From Paragorgia papillata (taxonomy: Eukaryota; Cnidaria; Anthozoa; Scleralcyonacea; Coralliidae): 64,000 nucleotides of DNA. This document shows, in pieces, positions 20,966 through 32,900 of this stretch. The stretch's first letter is position 1. Each line of letters starts with the position of its first letter. The DNA lies in the NCBI GenBank assembly GCA_035771165.1, contig JAWNZC010000473.1, forward strand, positions 5,487,501 to 5,551,500, in the 5' to 3' direction. The position numbers were made by a program, and so were the translations under genes. A model generated the notes under the pieces. It was given only the letters and a program-made list of their open reading frames with translations. It did no database searches and was not told the origin of the DNA.

Positions 20966-21844
20966 GTTTAAGCTCTCGTTTGAGTATCAAAATATGTTTA
21001 TTTACAGTTTTGCCCATCCAAGAACTACAGTATTATCCAGTAAATATAATGAAAAGTTTTACTGGATCAGTCGATACTTAACTGGATAACAACTGGATGC
21101 CAGTCATATCTAGATCCAACACATCTCTATTGATTTTCTGAGGATACTTGTATTCAATGTATGTTGTAGAGCCACTTGGTATCATATTACATCAGTGGCG
21201 GCTAGAAGATGTTTTATATTTGAAAGGGCTATAATCATCATCAATAAATGATAAGATGTGTATCCCCCCTTCCCCTCAGCAAATTTTATGTCTTTCTTTG
21301 CCTTTAATGTCCAGAGATATTGGAGGCTAGACTAAATTATATCCCCCTTAAAGAGATAAGTTAGAGAGATATAATTATAGGTTAGCAGATCCCTGCTCTA
21401 ATGCATTGCATCATAAAGACAACTATGAGGAGGACATTGGGATTTTCAGTATTGTGGTGTTTTTTGTACAGTATTCTGGTAATTTTGCTGCTTCGGAACA
21501 ATACTGCATTTCGTTTTATACCCCTTCAAGCAATTTTGGTATTTACTTAATTTTTGACATGGTACTGCAGTTTTATTCAATTTTTTTCATGGTATTTCAG
21601 TTTAGAGCACCCCCCAATCTCCCCCTCAAGCATGCATACTGCTCATCTCTGTGGGGCATGTATTGCCATTTAAGCTAATTATTTTTTATAGTCAGGGGGT
21701 TGTGCCAAATTTTTTAACTGCATGCATGTGCAGGCACAAGTTATTTATAGGGAGGATCAATCAGTACCTGATACTCCTGGAAAAATTTCAATTCAATAAA
21801 TTTCTGTTTCCTGCATTTTGAGTGAATGTTTTCAGCCTGACTTA
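20966..21844. other. No gene seen
   Basis: CAGTGGCGGCTAGAAG at about 21193 resembles a hAT left end, but no right end was found. C-rich tracts at 21265 and 21610 resemble the insides of the hAT-type copies. Confidence 0.4.
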
Positions 21845-21943
21845 GGCCCCATTTACACTAGAGGTGTAAATTTTGTTTTTCATCCTCATGGGAATAAAAA
21901 ACAATGTGAATCCGGATACTTTTGCTCTAGTGTAAACAGGGTC
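21845..21943. mobile_element. 99-bp MITE, GGCCCCATTTACACTAGAG arms
   Basis: Ends GGCCCCATTTACACTAGAG and the complement of GACCCTGTTTACACTAGAG. It is bordered by TTA on the left and TAA on the right. Similar ATGTAAACAGGGCC sequence occurs at about 35590-35605, so this is a family. Confidence 0.65.
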
Positions 21944-22026
21944 TAAGAACACTGTGCACGTACAACTTGGAACTGGAACATCATGGGCAAAAAGAAAGAA
22001 TAAAAATTATTTATTACAGATAGTAC

Positions 22027-22218
22027 CAGGGGTGTAGGAAACAGGGCATGTGCCCCCCCCCCCCCAATTTTGTCATGAAGTGCCCTTTTTGCAACAGAAA
22101 AGTGCCCTTTTTATGATAAAACACGTGTTTCAAGTGTCCTTTTGAACTCCTACCCCCTGAACAAAATGCCCTTTTGTAGCTGTGCCCCTCCAAGATCAAC
22201 TTGCTTCCTACGCCACTG
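22027..22218. mobile_element. 192-bp hAT-type MITE
   Basis: Starts CAGGGGTGTAGGAA and ends TTCCTACGCCACTG. The 8-bp flanks GATAGTAC and GCTAGTAC differ by one base. The inside has a C run and several GTGCCCTTTT units. Confidence 0.8.
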
Positions 22219-22861
22219 GCTAGTACTAATATATTGTCTTATATATTTTACTCTTTCTAACACCAGACACCAGACGAAGAGACCCCTCGCAGAAACTTCC
22301 CTTTCAAAGGGTTAATTGTTCTTTGATCAATATATCAGACCCCTTGCACCAGGGCCTTTTTTATAACATATACATTAACTCCCCAACAAAAATTGATTTG
22401 CCTCCCCAGGAAAGTCCCTTTTTCCTGAAGTAAATATATAACAGGAAAACTTCGGACTCAGCTATAGGCTTTGCTCATGAACTTTGTAATTCATATTGTT
22501 ATATCAAAATAAAGTTGGATATAATATGTATACAGTATATACTGTAACGATAAAAAATTTGCTTAATGTATTCATCACTCCTCAAAATGTAGGAAATGAC
22601 GTTTCTGAACCCCTAAAAGAGTTTCTTTTACCCCCCAGCAAATCTTTAAAAAAGGCTATGCCCTACACTGTATTTTGAAAGTTATGTTAATGTTCAGATT
22701 ACCTCTTGGTTAGTTAAATGCATGGTAAATTGGTAATTGATGTCCAGCAAATTCCTTCAGTGGAATATTAACTATGGGCACAATTAATAAGGGTTCTATA
22801 AATTTATGCGTTTTTCGATGCTTTCTTTGTATTTTCCAAGTTCTTTATATTTTCTTGTAAC
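22219..22861. other. No gene seen
   Basis: AT-rich. CCCC-plus-AAATCTTTAAAAAAGG-type sequence near 22630 recalls hAT insides. No exon. Confidence 0.4.
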
Positions 22862-23208
22862 TTAAAGGTGATGTCCAGTCCGTTCTGCGCATGTACGAAA
22901 CTAATGTTTACTTCTTCGTTTATAAAAATATTTACTGATACCTTATTCAAGATTGTAAGCTTTTCTTGCTTCCTCTTCATTACTTGTACCCAAAACAAAA
23001 CATTTTCAGAAGAAATAGAAGAAATCCGAAGAGATATCCTCACCGAATCGCTTGGTTTTCTGCCATGTCGCTTCTAACGGTTTACAATGAGCTGATTACT
23101 TCATGCAATTATCTACGAATGTCATGTTTGAGGGTCCCGTGTGGTCCCGATGGGTCCCGATAAACAAAGATGCGGATCATGCGCAGAACGGACTGGACAG
23201 CACTTTAA
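22862..23208. mobile_element. 347-bp TTAA-bounded element, GTTCTGCGCATG family
   Basis: TTAA stands at both borders. The ends carry CCAGTCCGTTCTGCGCATG and its complement. A solo end of the same family is at 1845. No coding sequence: overlapping open frames on both strands here are incidental. Confidence 0.85.
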
Positions 23209-23444
23209 CAATTTGATTTTCTTCGTCAACATCTCAGTATTCTCTAGCCTGCGGGCAGGCCCTCCTGTTGCTGTGAAATGTGGGCCTGCAACAAAGCATG
23301 GGGTTTTTTCATCACTCGCGGCCGTCAGAGGCCGCGTATTTCTATTGGTCGAATTTGGCGACCGCGAGTTTCTATTGGTCGAACAAAATTAATCCAGAAG
23401 AAATTATTTTTAAAGTTATTGTTTACGGACTTCAACAATGCATG

Positions 23445-24671
23445 TAGCCTGCGTAGCCAGGCGTTACTGGGGGGACTGGGGAGAGGGCTGAGAAGTAACG
23501 CCTGCAGTGGAGCTCTTTGGTTTTGTCAAACACCCCCAAATGAAATATGATCTCGAGCAGCCAATGTCTGAAGCCTAAATTAACTGTTTGTATTAATTGT
23601 AATATTTCAAAATCCATGGCATTTAATTCAGTAACATTTCGCGTAAATTATTATTTCAATAATTCTCTTTGTATAAAAAACAATTATAGTACAAGGGAGT
23701 TAAAAGACTGAGAGTTGGTCGCAAATCTGTGGAAGGGATAAATTAATATTAACGGAATATGTCTGCAGTGTTCGACCGGGTGTCTGCTGACAAATATTTC
23801 TAAAACTGTGGACTGGAAATGTATGAAATTAGGTGTGAATGGTAGAGTAATCCTGTTTCTATCAATGGCAACGAATATTCATGAAAAAACAGTAATGACA
23901 GCGAGTGTTTACCGAAATAAAACAGTTGTGAAAGGTATATAAATAGTAGTGATTATTTAACGGAAATGTCTGCGGCGTCCCACGGTATCTGCTCACAAAT
24001 ATTTCTCAAACCGTGGCCTGAAAATTTATAAAATTAGGTGTGAATGGTAGAGTAACCCCGTTTCTATCAAAGGCAACGAATATTCATGAAGAGAACAGTA
24101 ATGACAGCGAGTGTTTACCAAAATAAAACAGTTGAGTGAAAGGTATACCATTATTGAACGGAAATGTCTGCGGCGTCCCACGGTGTTCGCTCGCAAATAT
24201 TTTCAGAAATTTTATGACTGACAGAGACATATGAAAGCAAAGCGTCTCACGGTGTTCGCTTTCAAAATCAAATTCAGGAACTTCCTATATATTATTAAGA
24301 TATATTCCAAACTCTTGCATGGAGGTTTTAAATATAAAACTTACGGTTGAATGGTATGGGAGTCGAGGAGGCTGACACTCAGCATTTTCATTTGATCAAA
24401 TCGCAAAAGCCTGCAAGTGCTGTTTAGATATTTCCTTTGATATAAATCGTTTCAACTTTGTTTGAAAATTAGAATTGAAATTATTAATTTTACTTACTAA
24501 CCCTTCTTGATTGACAGATTATGGGCGCTAAGCGAATCACATTCGGCGTAATCAATAATTAAAATCCCGTTCGTCAGCGAACGGGTTTCACAAAACCAAA
24601 GAGCTCCACTGCAGGCGTTACTTCTCAGCCCTCTCCCCAGTCCCCCCAGTAACGCCTGGCTACGCAGGCTA
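23445..24671. mobile_element. 1227-bp TIR element with 9-bp target duplication
   Basis: TIRs of about 90 bp start TAGCCTGCGTAGCCAGGCGT. The 9-bp duplication CAATGCATG stands at 23436-23444 and 24672-24680. Long TIRs and a 9-bp duplication fit a Mutator-like non-autonomous element. The centre holds a tandem repeat of about 200-bp units (see 23740-24210). No transposase. Confidence 0.9.
23740..24210 (+). repeat. Tandem repeat with unit of about 200 bp inside the element
   Basis: GTCTGCGGCGTCCCACGG or a variant recurs at about 23760, 23967 and 24166, each followed by CAAATATTT. AGTAATGACAGCGAGTGTTT occurs twice about 204 bp apart. Two full units and one partial unit are present. The repeat has no long frame. 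Confidence 0.8.
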
Positions 24672-24838
24672 CAATGCATGGAGTGGAGACATATTTCAAC
24701 AAGACGGCTATTACAAGACGCCGTGGCTCTTAATATTTTTAAAACACATCGCTGTGGAACAAAAGAAAATAAATAGCAAAGTAGATCCGGATTGAAACTC
24801 CATGAATCTGTCTGTCTGTCAGTGTCTGTCTTTATAAT

Positions 24839-25168
24839 GGGCTATTCCATTTAATACCCGTACCCCCCCCCCCCCTATCGAGGACAAGGGTTTATCTATA
24901 CCCCTGAAGAATTCCTATCTTACAACAGCCCCCCTGAGGAATTCGATTTTTACAACAGCTACCCCTGAAGAATTCCTGTCTAACAGCTATTACCCCTGAA
25001 GAAATTGATTGTTACCCCTGAAGAATTCAATTTTTTTCACTCGACCCCTGAAGAATTCCTAGTCAAACAGTCCCTACCCCTGAAGAATTCCAAGGCAAAA
25101 TAGCCCTTACCCCTGAAGAATTCCAGTGTCCTCGATAGGGGGGGTACGGGTATTAAATGGAATAGCCC
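24839..25168. mobile_element. 330-bp foldback element with eight CCCCTGAAGAATTC copies
   Basis: Arms of about 45 bp are GGGCTATTCCATTTAATACC plus a C run and ATCGAGGACA, inverted at the right. Between them CCCCTGAAGAATTC, or a copy with one change, occurs eight times in the same orientation at 25-40 bp spacing. The left C run is longer than the matching right G run. No protein. Confidence 0.85.
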
Positions 25169-25178
25169 AATACAGAAG

Positions 25179-28100
25179 CACAGAATAAATATTGAGCAGA
25201 AGGCCCACTCTCGTCGGAACCTTTGAAGTTTATGTCCTCGCGCAGGTCGCCTCGCGCATGTTGGCCGCCATGTTGAAAGCAAGTAAAAGCCGCTCCTCTC
25301 AACAGTAAACAATATGGCGAAAAGTGCGTTCTGATCGTTTAAATGGCTATAACTCAAAATTTTGGTGGTAATATTTCTTGGGACGGATAGTACATTGAAA
25401 GTGAAGGTAAGTAATCAAATTTATTGTGGTAAGGAAGATATTTAACGAAATTTGAACGGGAAATTTACGATTTCATTATCTTGTTAATTGGTCCGGCCGG
25501 AGCTACCCGTCCACTTTTGACGTTGTACTTTCAAGAATTAATAAGTGAGGAAACTATTTAAAAACAGTTTAAATCTAAAGTATAATGATAAAATTACACG
25601 TATTGGTTGTTCTATCTTAATCGGACAAGCAATTTTGAAGAACGAAGCAACTCTATAGCTCTCTATTTGGACGGATTGTAGGCAATTATGATTTGACATA
25701 TATTTGTTGAAGGCTGTCAAACAAGTGCCAGTATTTCTCCAATTTCATTTAATATTTGTAAACGTTGCTGCTGATAAAAAGATTAACCTGAAATATCAGG
25801 TCCTTAGTGTTGAAGTCTAGGTATTTTACTTTATTCTACTATAAAATGAACGCATATATAGTTAGCTTGAAATGGCCTACTGTATCTTAATTCTCTAGGT
25901 TGGACAGTTCGTCTTGAGTTTTGTTCCCCAAGCTTTTTAAATATTTCATGATTTGTTGCTTAGATGGAGGTTTAGATTATAGATGTGCAACCTTCACATA
26001 GTTTCTCTCCTTTTTTTAGCTGAGACAATAGATTTGAAATGAAATCTTAAGAAACAATGAACTGTAGAAAATCAAGAGGGGATTCTTCACAGCACTGGCC
26101 ACTGACACAGGAATAGTGGCAAATGTTCTTCAGCAGCTTCAGGCATACTGAGTGTAAACATTTTGAACAAAAGACTTTCTACTTACTTCATGTTTAAGAA
26201 CAAAAAGGTGTTAATTTCATGTCTTTATAATAAATAAAGAATTAATTGGTCTACTGGTTAATTTAATTAATAGGGTGTTGGCCAGTAAAATAATAAAGGA
26301 CCAGTTACTACTATTTGTCCTGTGGTGGGCAACTGGTAATAATATATTTTCTTAATTTTGCACCTTGTGTACACAGAGCTTGTAACAGTAAAATTTAGTG
26401 GTCAAAAGAACTGCCCTTTACCTATTTTGTACTGTATATGTGAAATAAATGTTTAAAACTTATTGGGTTTGGTTAACATTGTAACTTGTTTGCAAAAACG
26501 TTTTGTAGTCAGTGGTAAACACAGTCAGGTATATGGGGTATGCAATATGTATATAAATAATGCAAATGCTTAAATGTATCTCAAATGTACAGTACATCCT
26601 CTATCAGGGGCGGCGCGGAGCGTAAATTTTTTGGTATTAGTTGTGGTATATAACGTAGGGGGCTCTGGGGGTATCCACCCACAGAAAATTTTGAAATCTA
26701 GAGCCTCTGAAATGCAATTTCCAGCATTCTACAGAAGATATTTTTTGAAAAAATCAAGCGAGATGAAGATCTAAATGCTAAGCGTTTTACGCAGTTCAAT
26801 GACTTCACGACCAAATTAACGGAAACATCCATTGAATTAAATCTGTCTGAGACTGTGATGTGACTGATGCGCTGCACGTGTGAATACAGTAGCTTGCGTG
26901 ATGCGCCGACAATACATATGATCAGCGCAACGTCTGCCTGGTTTTGCGAACGCAGGCGGCCAAGGTATTAGAATCGCAAAACTAATACCTTGTAGGATTG
27001 CGTTGTTAGATATACAAATATTCGCATCGTTCTTACCTTTGAAGGAGGACTTATGCCTTTTTTTTGTTAAATATGGATTCAAGAAGGTTTTCCTTTCGTC
27101 AGATAAGTTCTAGTCACCATATCAAAGCTTCAAAATTGTTATAAATAATTGCACTTTGTTTCCATATTATTGAAGTGTTGAACTCCAGTGTTGGGAGCTT
27201 TTCCTTGTGAAATAGGCGATACAGCCGATACTACATGGATGATTTATATATTGAGATGTTATATATTGTTAATGTAATGAAGTGAAAAGAATTGCAGACT
27301 TCTCGCTGCGAAATAAAAGCAGTTTTAAATCGAAATAGTAAAGCGTCTGACTTTAAAATATAAATATTGTACCACCTGTGGTGAAATTTAACACCGAAAA
27401 TCCGCGTTTCTTGTCAAGCCAAGGTATTAGTTTTGAGATTCTAATACCTCGAGGTCTAAGCCTTTCAAACACTTGTCGCTAAAGTCGCTAAGGTTGTTGT
27501 GCGCATCAGCGAGGACGGTACAGTACTGCGGAATTGAAATCAAACAATCAAAAACAAAGATGTTGTTTTCTTCCATCCGTCTCTGTTCTTGGAATAATTA
27601 TATTATTTTACAATTCATTTCAATCTGGAGAAAAAAAGGTATTAGACTAATACCTTTAATACCTTAGCGCGCCGCCCCTGTCCTCTATTATAGGGTGGAT
27701 GGTTTATACCTAAATTAATCTACATTAAGAATTTGGAACACATTTCCAACAGCTGTCAACATTTTTGCAATTTATCATCTACACATCAACTTGACATATT
27801 TAAAATAATGCTTTTAAATGAAATGTACACTATGCAAGCCTTTGATACTCTAGCAAATACAGGTGTTGGTTTTGAGACTTTCAGAAACAGATAGAATATG
27901 TACTGCAGTAATATTATATCATCACAATCACAACTGACAACACATATACACTTGAGTAGTTTTAGGTGGTGTTTATTATCAGTTTTTGTTTTTTTAAATC
28001 CAGTAATACAACAATACTCAAATAAAGTTCGACTATTAATGGCACTTTAAAAGTGAAACAAGTGAATCAAAAACATGTGAGTTTTATAAAAGTCTCCATC

Positions 28101-28982
28101 AATTCAGGCATCAAGCTGTGTCTTTTCTGATGGAAGCTTCTGATTTTCATTCAGTAAGTTGTCATGTCCAAATACACACACAATCCAAACAAATTATTTA
28201 CTAAAATTACAAGAAAAGAACAAAATCAAATCTACATTTCAACAGCTTGTCAAGTGTATCAACTTTCTTTAGCCATGGTAGGTTAATGACAAAAATAAAT
28301 CTTGTTCAATGTCTTCAATCACAATTCACTTAATACAACAGACAAACAATTGGAGTAAGAACGTTACTAGAAGAAGGTAAACAAACACATAAAGATGGAA
28401 TTCTGCGGAATTGGTATTTTTACCCATTGAACTGAACCAGACTAAAATACTTCATCAATTTACATGTAACAAATTTGGAGTGAGTGAGCCCTCGTGCGCA
28501 TATTATAATATCCTTAAAATATTCATAAAAACAAGAGCACGGTTTACACACTGTGCAATTCTCAATTAAAAATATGTAACTGATGTGAAATGATTAAAAA
28601 CTCTTCATAAAAGTTCTCTGTAATTTGAAGTATGTACCGAGATACCGTAGCCGACTGACGTACTTCAGTCATTGAGGAGTGGGCAGGTCATCGCTCAAAA
28701 GTAGCTAAATTCCACGCGAAAACGTGTTTGTATGCCTTCTAACCGCAAGTAAATTGGTCGCTTACCTTTCATTTGTAAAATATCAAAGTTAAATGGAAAT
28801 CGTCCAAAAAGCTTTCCAAGTAGAGCCGTTTTGGTGACTCGACTTCGTTTTCCGCCATGTTGTTCCTTGTTGATCCGCTGGAGTTTACTTGCTTTCAACA
28901 TGGCGGCGTGTGACATGCGCACTAAAAAAGTGAGGACACTTCGTACCCCTGAGTGGGCCTTCTGCTCAATATTTATTCTGTG
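25179..28982. mobile_element. 3.8-kb inverted-repeat element, nested by a hAT
   Basis: CACAGAATAAATATTGAGCA opens the left end and its exact complement closes the right end. The arms remain alignable for about 140 bp and both contain a GCCGCCATGTTGAAAGCAAG segment and an ATGGCG start. ACAGAAG (7 bp) stands just outside both ends. Without the nested hAT it is about 2.7 kb. No clear coding exon was found, apart from a 29-codon frame starting ATGGCGGAAAACGAAGTCGA on the minus strand near 28859. AATAAA signals on the plus strand (near 26235 and 26440) hint at an old transcript. Confidence 0.65.
26605..27680. mobile_element. 1076-bp hAT-type non-autonomous element
   Basis: Starts CAGGGGCGGCGCGGAGCG and ends CGCGCCGCCCCTG. 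A perfect 8-bp duplication TCCTCTAT stands at 26597-26604 and 27681-27688. It carries, inverted, the TCTAGATTTCAAAATTTT module shared with other hAT-type copies in the window. AAGGTATTA repeats occur near 26960, 27420 and 27637. No transposase. Confidence 0.92.
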
Positions 28983-28989
28983 ACAGAAG

Positions 28990-30063
28990 CAAGTGTCATC
29001 ACTTTCATCACAAATCGTGCCCCGTCCGTCGCCTTGACTCAATATTAATGTGCCGTTCAAAACGTCAAGACATATTAATAAGAGGAGATTACACATTCAC
29101 TTAATTCGTGTAATAAAGATTATTGCTAAATGAGGTAAGCTCTTTTTCAAACGAAGTTTCTTTCTGCCATTAAATGTCTGGGCTTGTCTGGAACTTAATT
29201 GATATTATCCAATTTGTGCGCCAGTGCGTCTGGTATTATTTATATGATCTATGTATTATCGAAGCCGACTGGCTCGAGGCTACCAGTTATTCAGTTCAGA
29301 ATGACCCAGTTTTTTTAACTGAACAGCAAGAAGGAAAGTCTTGCTAAATTTGATAAAACACTTTAATATGTCGCCGTTTAGACTATGATACACACCTGGT
29401 TCTATATGTCGGCTATCTTTGAAAGCGTCTATATGTTCATTTAAGTTAGGTTTTCGCACCTTCCCTAGCTACGAAGGAGCGTAACTCATTTCATGTTCGT
29501 TCGTATACAGCAGTTCGTGAAAGTCTTCGTTTTGACCTCTTGCAACTTGCACATTTACACGAGAAGCGCTATCTTGACGATATTCTGTCGCCATCACCTG
29601 GATCAGTGAATGCCGTGCAGTGAATCACAAACACCTAATCTCGAATAACGATTTATCAATGTTTCTTGCAAAATCAAAGTACGTTATGTTTGTCTTCCAC
29701 AAATTAGAGATAGCAAACTTATAAAACTAAGATCTGAGGTTGTCATGATCCAATCTTAGTACATTCAATTTGATTCAAACTGAGACGTTAGCACGCATCG
29801 CTAAACTGTTTCGCTACATGTTTTTAGTCTAAAGTTGAATATTTTAAACTCCAAACTACATACCCGATAATCGTTAGATGCGTTACATTGCTTCTGGCTT
29901 TCTTATAAACAGATTTTTTGAGTTTTCAGTAACGAGTATATATAGTTGATAGTGTGAAATTTACATCTTCGGATTGTGCTTCGAATGAGGATTTTTACAC
30001 AGACTTCCGGAAGAATGTGATTGGTTTGATGCGCGACATTTGCATATTAATTAAGTGGGTTTA
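28990..30063. other. No gene seen
   Basis: AT-rich sequence between elements. No exon or repeat boundary was recognised. Confidence 0.45.
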
Positions 30064-30072
30064 CCCCTAGGA

Positions 30073-30281
30073 TAGCCTGGTACCCTGGCCCAATTTCAAA
30101 AGAAATATGGGCCAGGTAACCACTAATTTCATTCTCGCGTCATCAGGGCTAAATCCACTTATGACGATTGCAGTTTTACTCATAGCCACTAAAAACGCGC
30201 GGAATTTCAACCAATAGGAAAGCAGAAGTCTTTAGTGGTTACCTGGCCCATATTCTTTGATTGGGCCAGGGTACCAGGCTA
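30073..30281. mobile_element. 209-bp MITE, TAGCCTGGTACC ends, 9-bp duplication
   Basis: Ends TAGCCTGGTACCCTGGCCCA and its complement, with arms of about 50 bp. The 9-bp duplication CCCCTAGGA stands at 30064-30072 and 30282-30290. A truncated copy opens the window. Its TAGCCTG start is shared with the 23445 element. Confidence 0.9.
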
Positions 30282-30293
30282 CCCCTAGGATTG

Positions 30294-30785
30294 CAACCTC
30301 GTCCCCAGGTCATTTTGCCTCCACGTCGGGATGTCGGCGAAAATGGCCCTGGCATCGGCTGGTCGATTCTATAATCTGATTGGCCGGTATAATTTATTCA
30401 GGAAATTTGAATTGCAATGGGTCCACTCTGCAAAGTTTACTCAAAGAATGGAAACGATAGCTTTGGTTATAGTCAAGAACAACATTAGATGTATGTTTGT
30501 TCATGACATTTACATGTCTTCTGGATAATCGTGGGAGTATCATGATGAATAATGCTAGCCCAGTTGTTTTTCTGGTGAAGGCTTCACATGAGTGACTCGA
30601 CAAAGCGTTGAATATTTCTATTTATTATTCATGCATACGTATTATACAAAGAGCAAAACACAAAAGCCGCATAAATTTTCTTGCCATAACACCCCAAAAT
30701 TCTGGGTGTCACGTGACCAGCCGATGCCAGGGCCATTTTCGCCGACCTCCCGACGTGGAGGCAAAATGCCCTGGGTACGAGGTTG
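30294..30785. mobile_element. 492-bp TIR element, CAACCTCGTACCCAGG family, 9-bp duplication
   Basis: Starts CAACCTCGTCCCCAGG and ends CCTGGGTACGAGGTTG, with TIRs of about 70 bp. The duplication CTAGGATTG stands at 30285-30293 and 30786-30794. The left duplication overlaps the right duplication of the neighbouring 209-bp element by six bases, so one element inserted at the very edge of the other. Confidence 0.9.
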
Positions 30786-31180
30786 CTAGGATTGTTGCAG
30801 GCTCTCATTTCACAGCGCCGCGTTGAGTATTCTCAGGCAAAACGTATTGTTTGTTCCTCCATTGTTGACAACCTCGTTTTGGTTTTCGTGCGTGAAATTC
30901 ACGCGTGGTACAAGACTACTCGCACCCCAAGGGATATAATTTTTTGGTGGAATACCCCATGGCGAAGGGTCTACAAACGATATATCATACCGAACATTGT
31001 ATATTTATACATGTTTTCATAACTGATGTTTCCTTTCAAGCGAAGGAGCTTGCGACGACTTAGCTTGTGCCGACGTTTGACTGGTGGCATCGCAAGTGCG
31101 ATAACTTGCGTTCTCGTTTGATTATAAAAGCTTAACCTTTTTACTTTCCTGAGTTGTTTAAGTCGTTATATACGATCTTT

Positions 31181-31726
31181 CATAGGCGGCGGAACCGGGG
31201 GGCTAGGGGGGCTAAAGCCCCCCCAACTTTGTAAAAGTGGGAAAAAGGGGGGGGGGGGGGGCTGAGCACCCCTGCCTTTGCGCCGAAGGTAGCGGTTATT
31301 ATACGTTGAATATTTATACATCTTTGATATACAGCATTTTGAAAATTCCATATCACTGCAGGGTGACAATCCTGGTGAAAATCGTACCGTGTGATAGCTC
31401 AAAACTCATTTCATGAAGTTCTCCACGTATTAGCATTTGATGATTGCTGACCAGAAGTATTATGAATGAGCCATATCGAAATGCCAAGAATTAAGAAAGG
31501 CCGAAAAAAATGAAGAATAATGAAAAAATTGTTGTGGGCGGTAAAAGTTTTATAACGTTTAGGATTCTGTAAAATGTTCCCCCAAAACGCAGGAAATGCC
31601 ATTTCAGAGACCCTAGATTTCAAAATTTTCCGGGGGGGCATGCCCGCGGACCCCCCTAGAGATTTCTTGCGCCTTCGGCGCTCGAAGTTAAGCGCCCCCA
31701 ACCCAACCTATCTTCCGCCGCCTATG
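31181..31726. mobile_element. 546-bp hAT-type non-autonomous element
   Basis: Starts CATAGGCGGCGGAA and ends TTCCGCCGCCTATG. A perfect 8-bp duplication CGATCTTT stands at 31173-31180 and 31727-31734. It contains a G run near 31245 and the CCATTTCAGAGACCCTAGAT plus CATGCCCGCGGACCCCCC module. Confidence 0.92.
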
Positions 31727-31929
31727 CGATCTTTCCAACGCTTTTTTAAACTCTAAGACTTTTCAAACACATTTTCAAGACTATTTTGAACTCCAGGTCA
31801 ACTTACTGTCACATAAACTTTCGAATTCTCCCAACTCACTCTCGTGTTTGCATCAGGCTATATAAACACGGGCGGCCATTTTCTATTTCTTAATTATATA
31901 TATTATATAATTATATATATGTACTATTT

Positions 31930-32030
31930 ACAGAATGAGTGGCCGTTCTGTATCGGGGTACACAGACACCAGGCGAAGACGAGTGCCTGTATCCCGATAC
32001 AGAACGGACACGAATTCTGTAAATGACTTC
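31930..32030. repeat. Foldback repeat around CTGTATCGGG
   Basis: Arms TTTACAGAATGAGTGGCCGTTCTGTATCGGG and a matching complement (longer than shown only in parts). A diverged copy lies at 35970-36090 with the same TTTACAAAATGAATGGCCGT start and AAATGACTT end. Confidence 0.65.
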
Positions 32031-32189
32031 TAAAACGTCTATTAAGTTAGCGAAAAATGCATTCATGTTAAGAGCTGATAAACTTTCGAGGTAAGGTTTA
32101 ATAGGCTACGATAATTAAATTAGTGATGTGAGCATATGCATGGGCTTTGATTTAGTAATAGATTCTAAGTGACACGCCATAATTACAGG

Positions 32190-32900
32190 AAGTGATTTGG
32201 AGAACTGGAGGAGTTCACCCTGGTGGATCGGGAGCCGTGGTGGTAAGTGTTGGTCCTGTGGAAAGATACTAGCCGCAGAGCAAGGCCGTTCGGGGACCCT
32301 CCTCTCGGCCGTATACCGAACACATGACCCAGTTAGTTGGCCTTTGCTCCTGCTCGCCTGGATCTCCGTTTGGTCTTCGCGGAGACACCTGTTTCGCGCG
32401 TGCGCAGAACACACCTCGGGACTCTGGGCGTGGAATAATAGACCTACCGGCACCGTAGATGTTGTAGTGTCTGGAGAAAGCAAACAAGTGGGACGAGTAA
32501 CCCGCATCGTAGCCAGCGGGTCTTCGTTTTCGTGGTTGGGCGGAGTGAAGCTTTTGGTCTGCGCATGCGCAGTGAAAGACCTACGAAATAAAAAGATAAT
32601 CAGGACTGAGACCATCAACACGTGAACAAGGAAGAGGATCCAATGGGCATCATGGCCGGCCGATCTCCGTTGGCCAGGGTGGAGGAACGTTTTGATCTGC
32701 GCATGCACAGTTGGTAAACCTTGGAAAACAGGACTTATGACAAATGAGATCAGTTTTTTTTTGGGAGTACGGGACTCAGACTACCACAATGCTCATCGAA
32801 ACGGATGGATCTTGTTTTTTTTTGGTTTGGCGGAGTGACATTTCGTTCACGCAGGCGCGGAGTGTATTTTTCGAGACCTGGAAAACAAACAACGGAATAA
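32190..32900. repeat. GC-richer tandem repeat with CTGCGCATGCGCAG units
   Basis: GGCGGAGTG or similar followed about 15 bp later by CTGCGCATGCGCAG-like sequence recurs at about 32535, 32673 and 32822, with a looser copy near 32370. The period is about 140-150 bp. Both strands stay open for long stretches (197 and 142 codons), but neither frame resembles a known protein. The composition suggests a regulatory repeat such as a retroelement 5' region. Confidence 0.5.

Noticed and set aside
21193..21330. hAT element starting CAGTGGCGGCTAGAAG
   Set aside because: No inverted right end and no 8-bp duplication found within reach.
32115..32708. 197-codon minus frame overlapping a 142-codon plus frame
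   Set aside because: GC-richer tandem repeat open on both strands, with no recognisable domain and no start context. Treated as repeat-derived.
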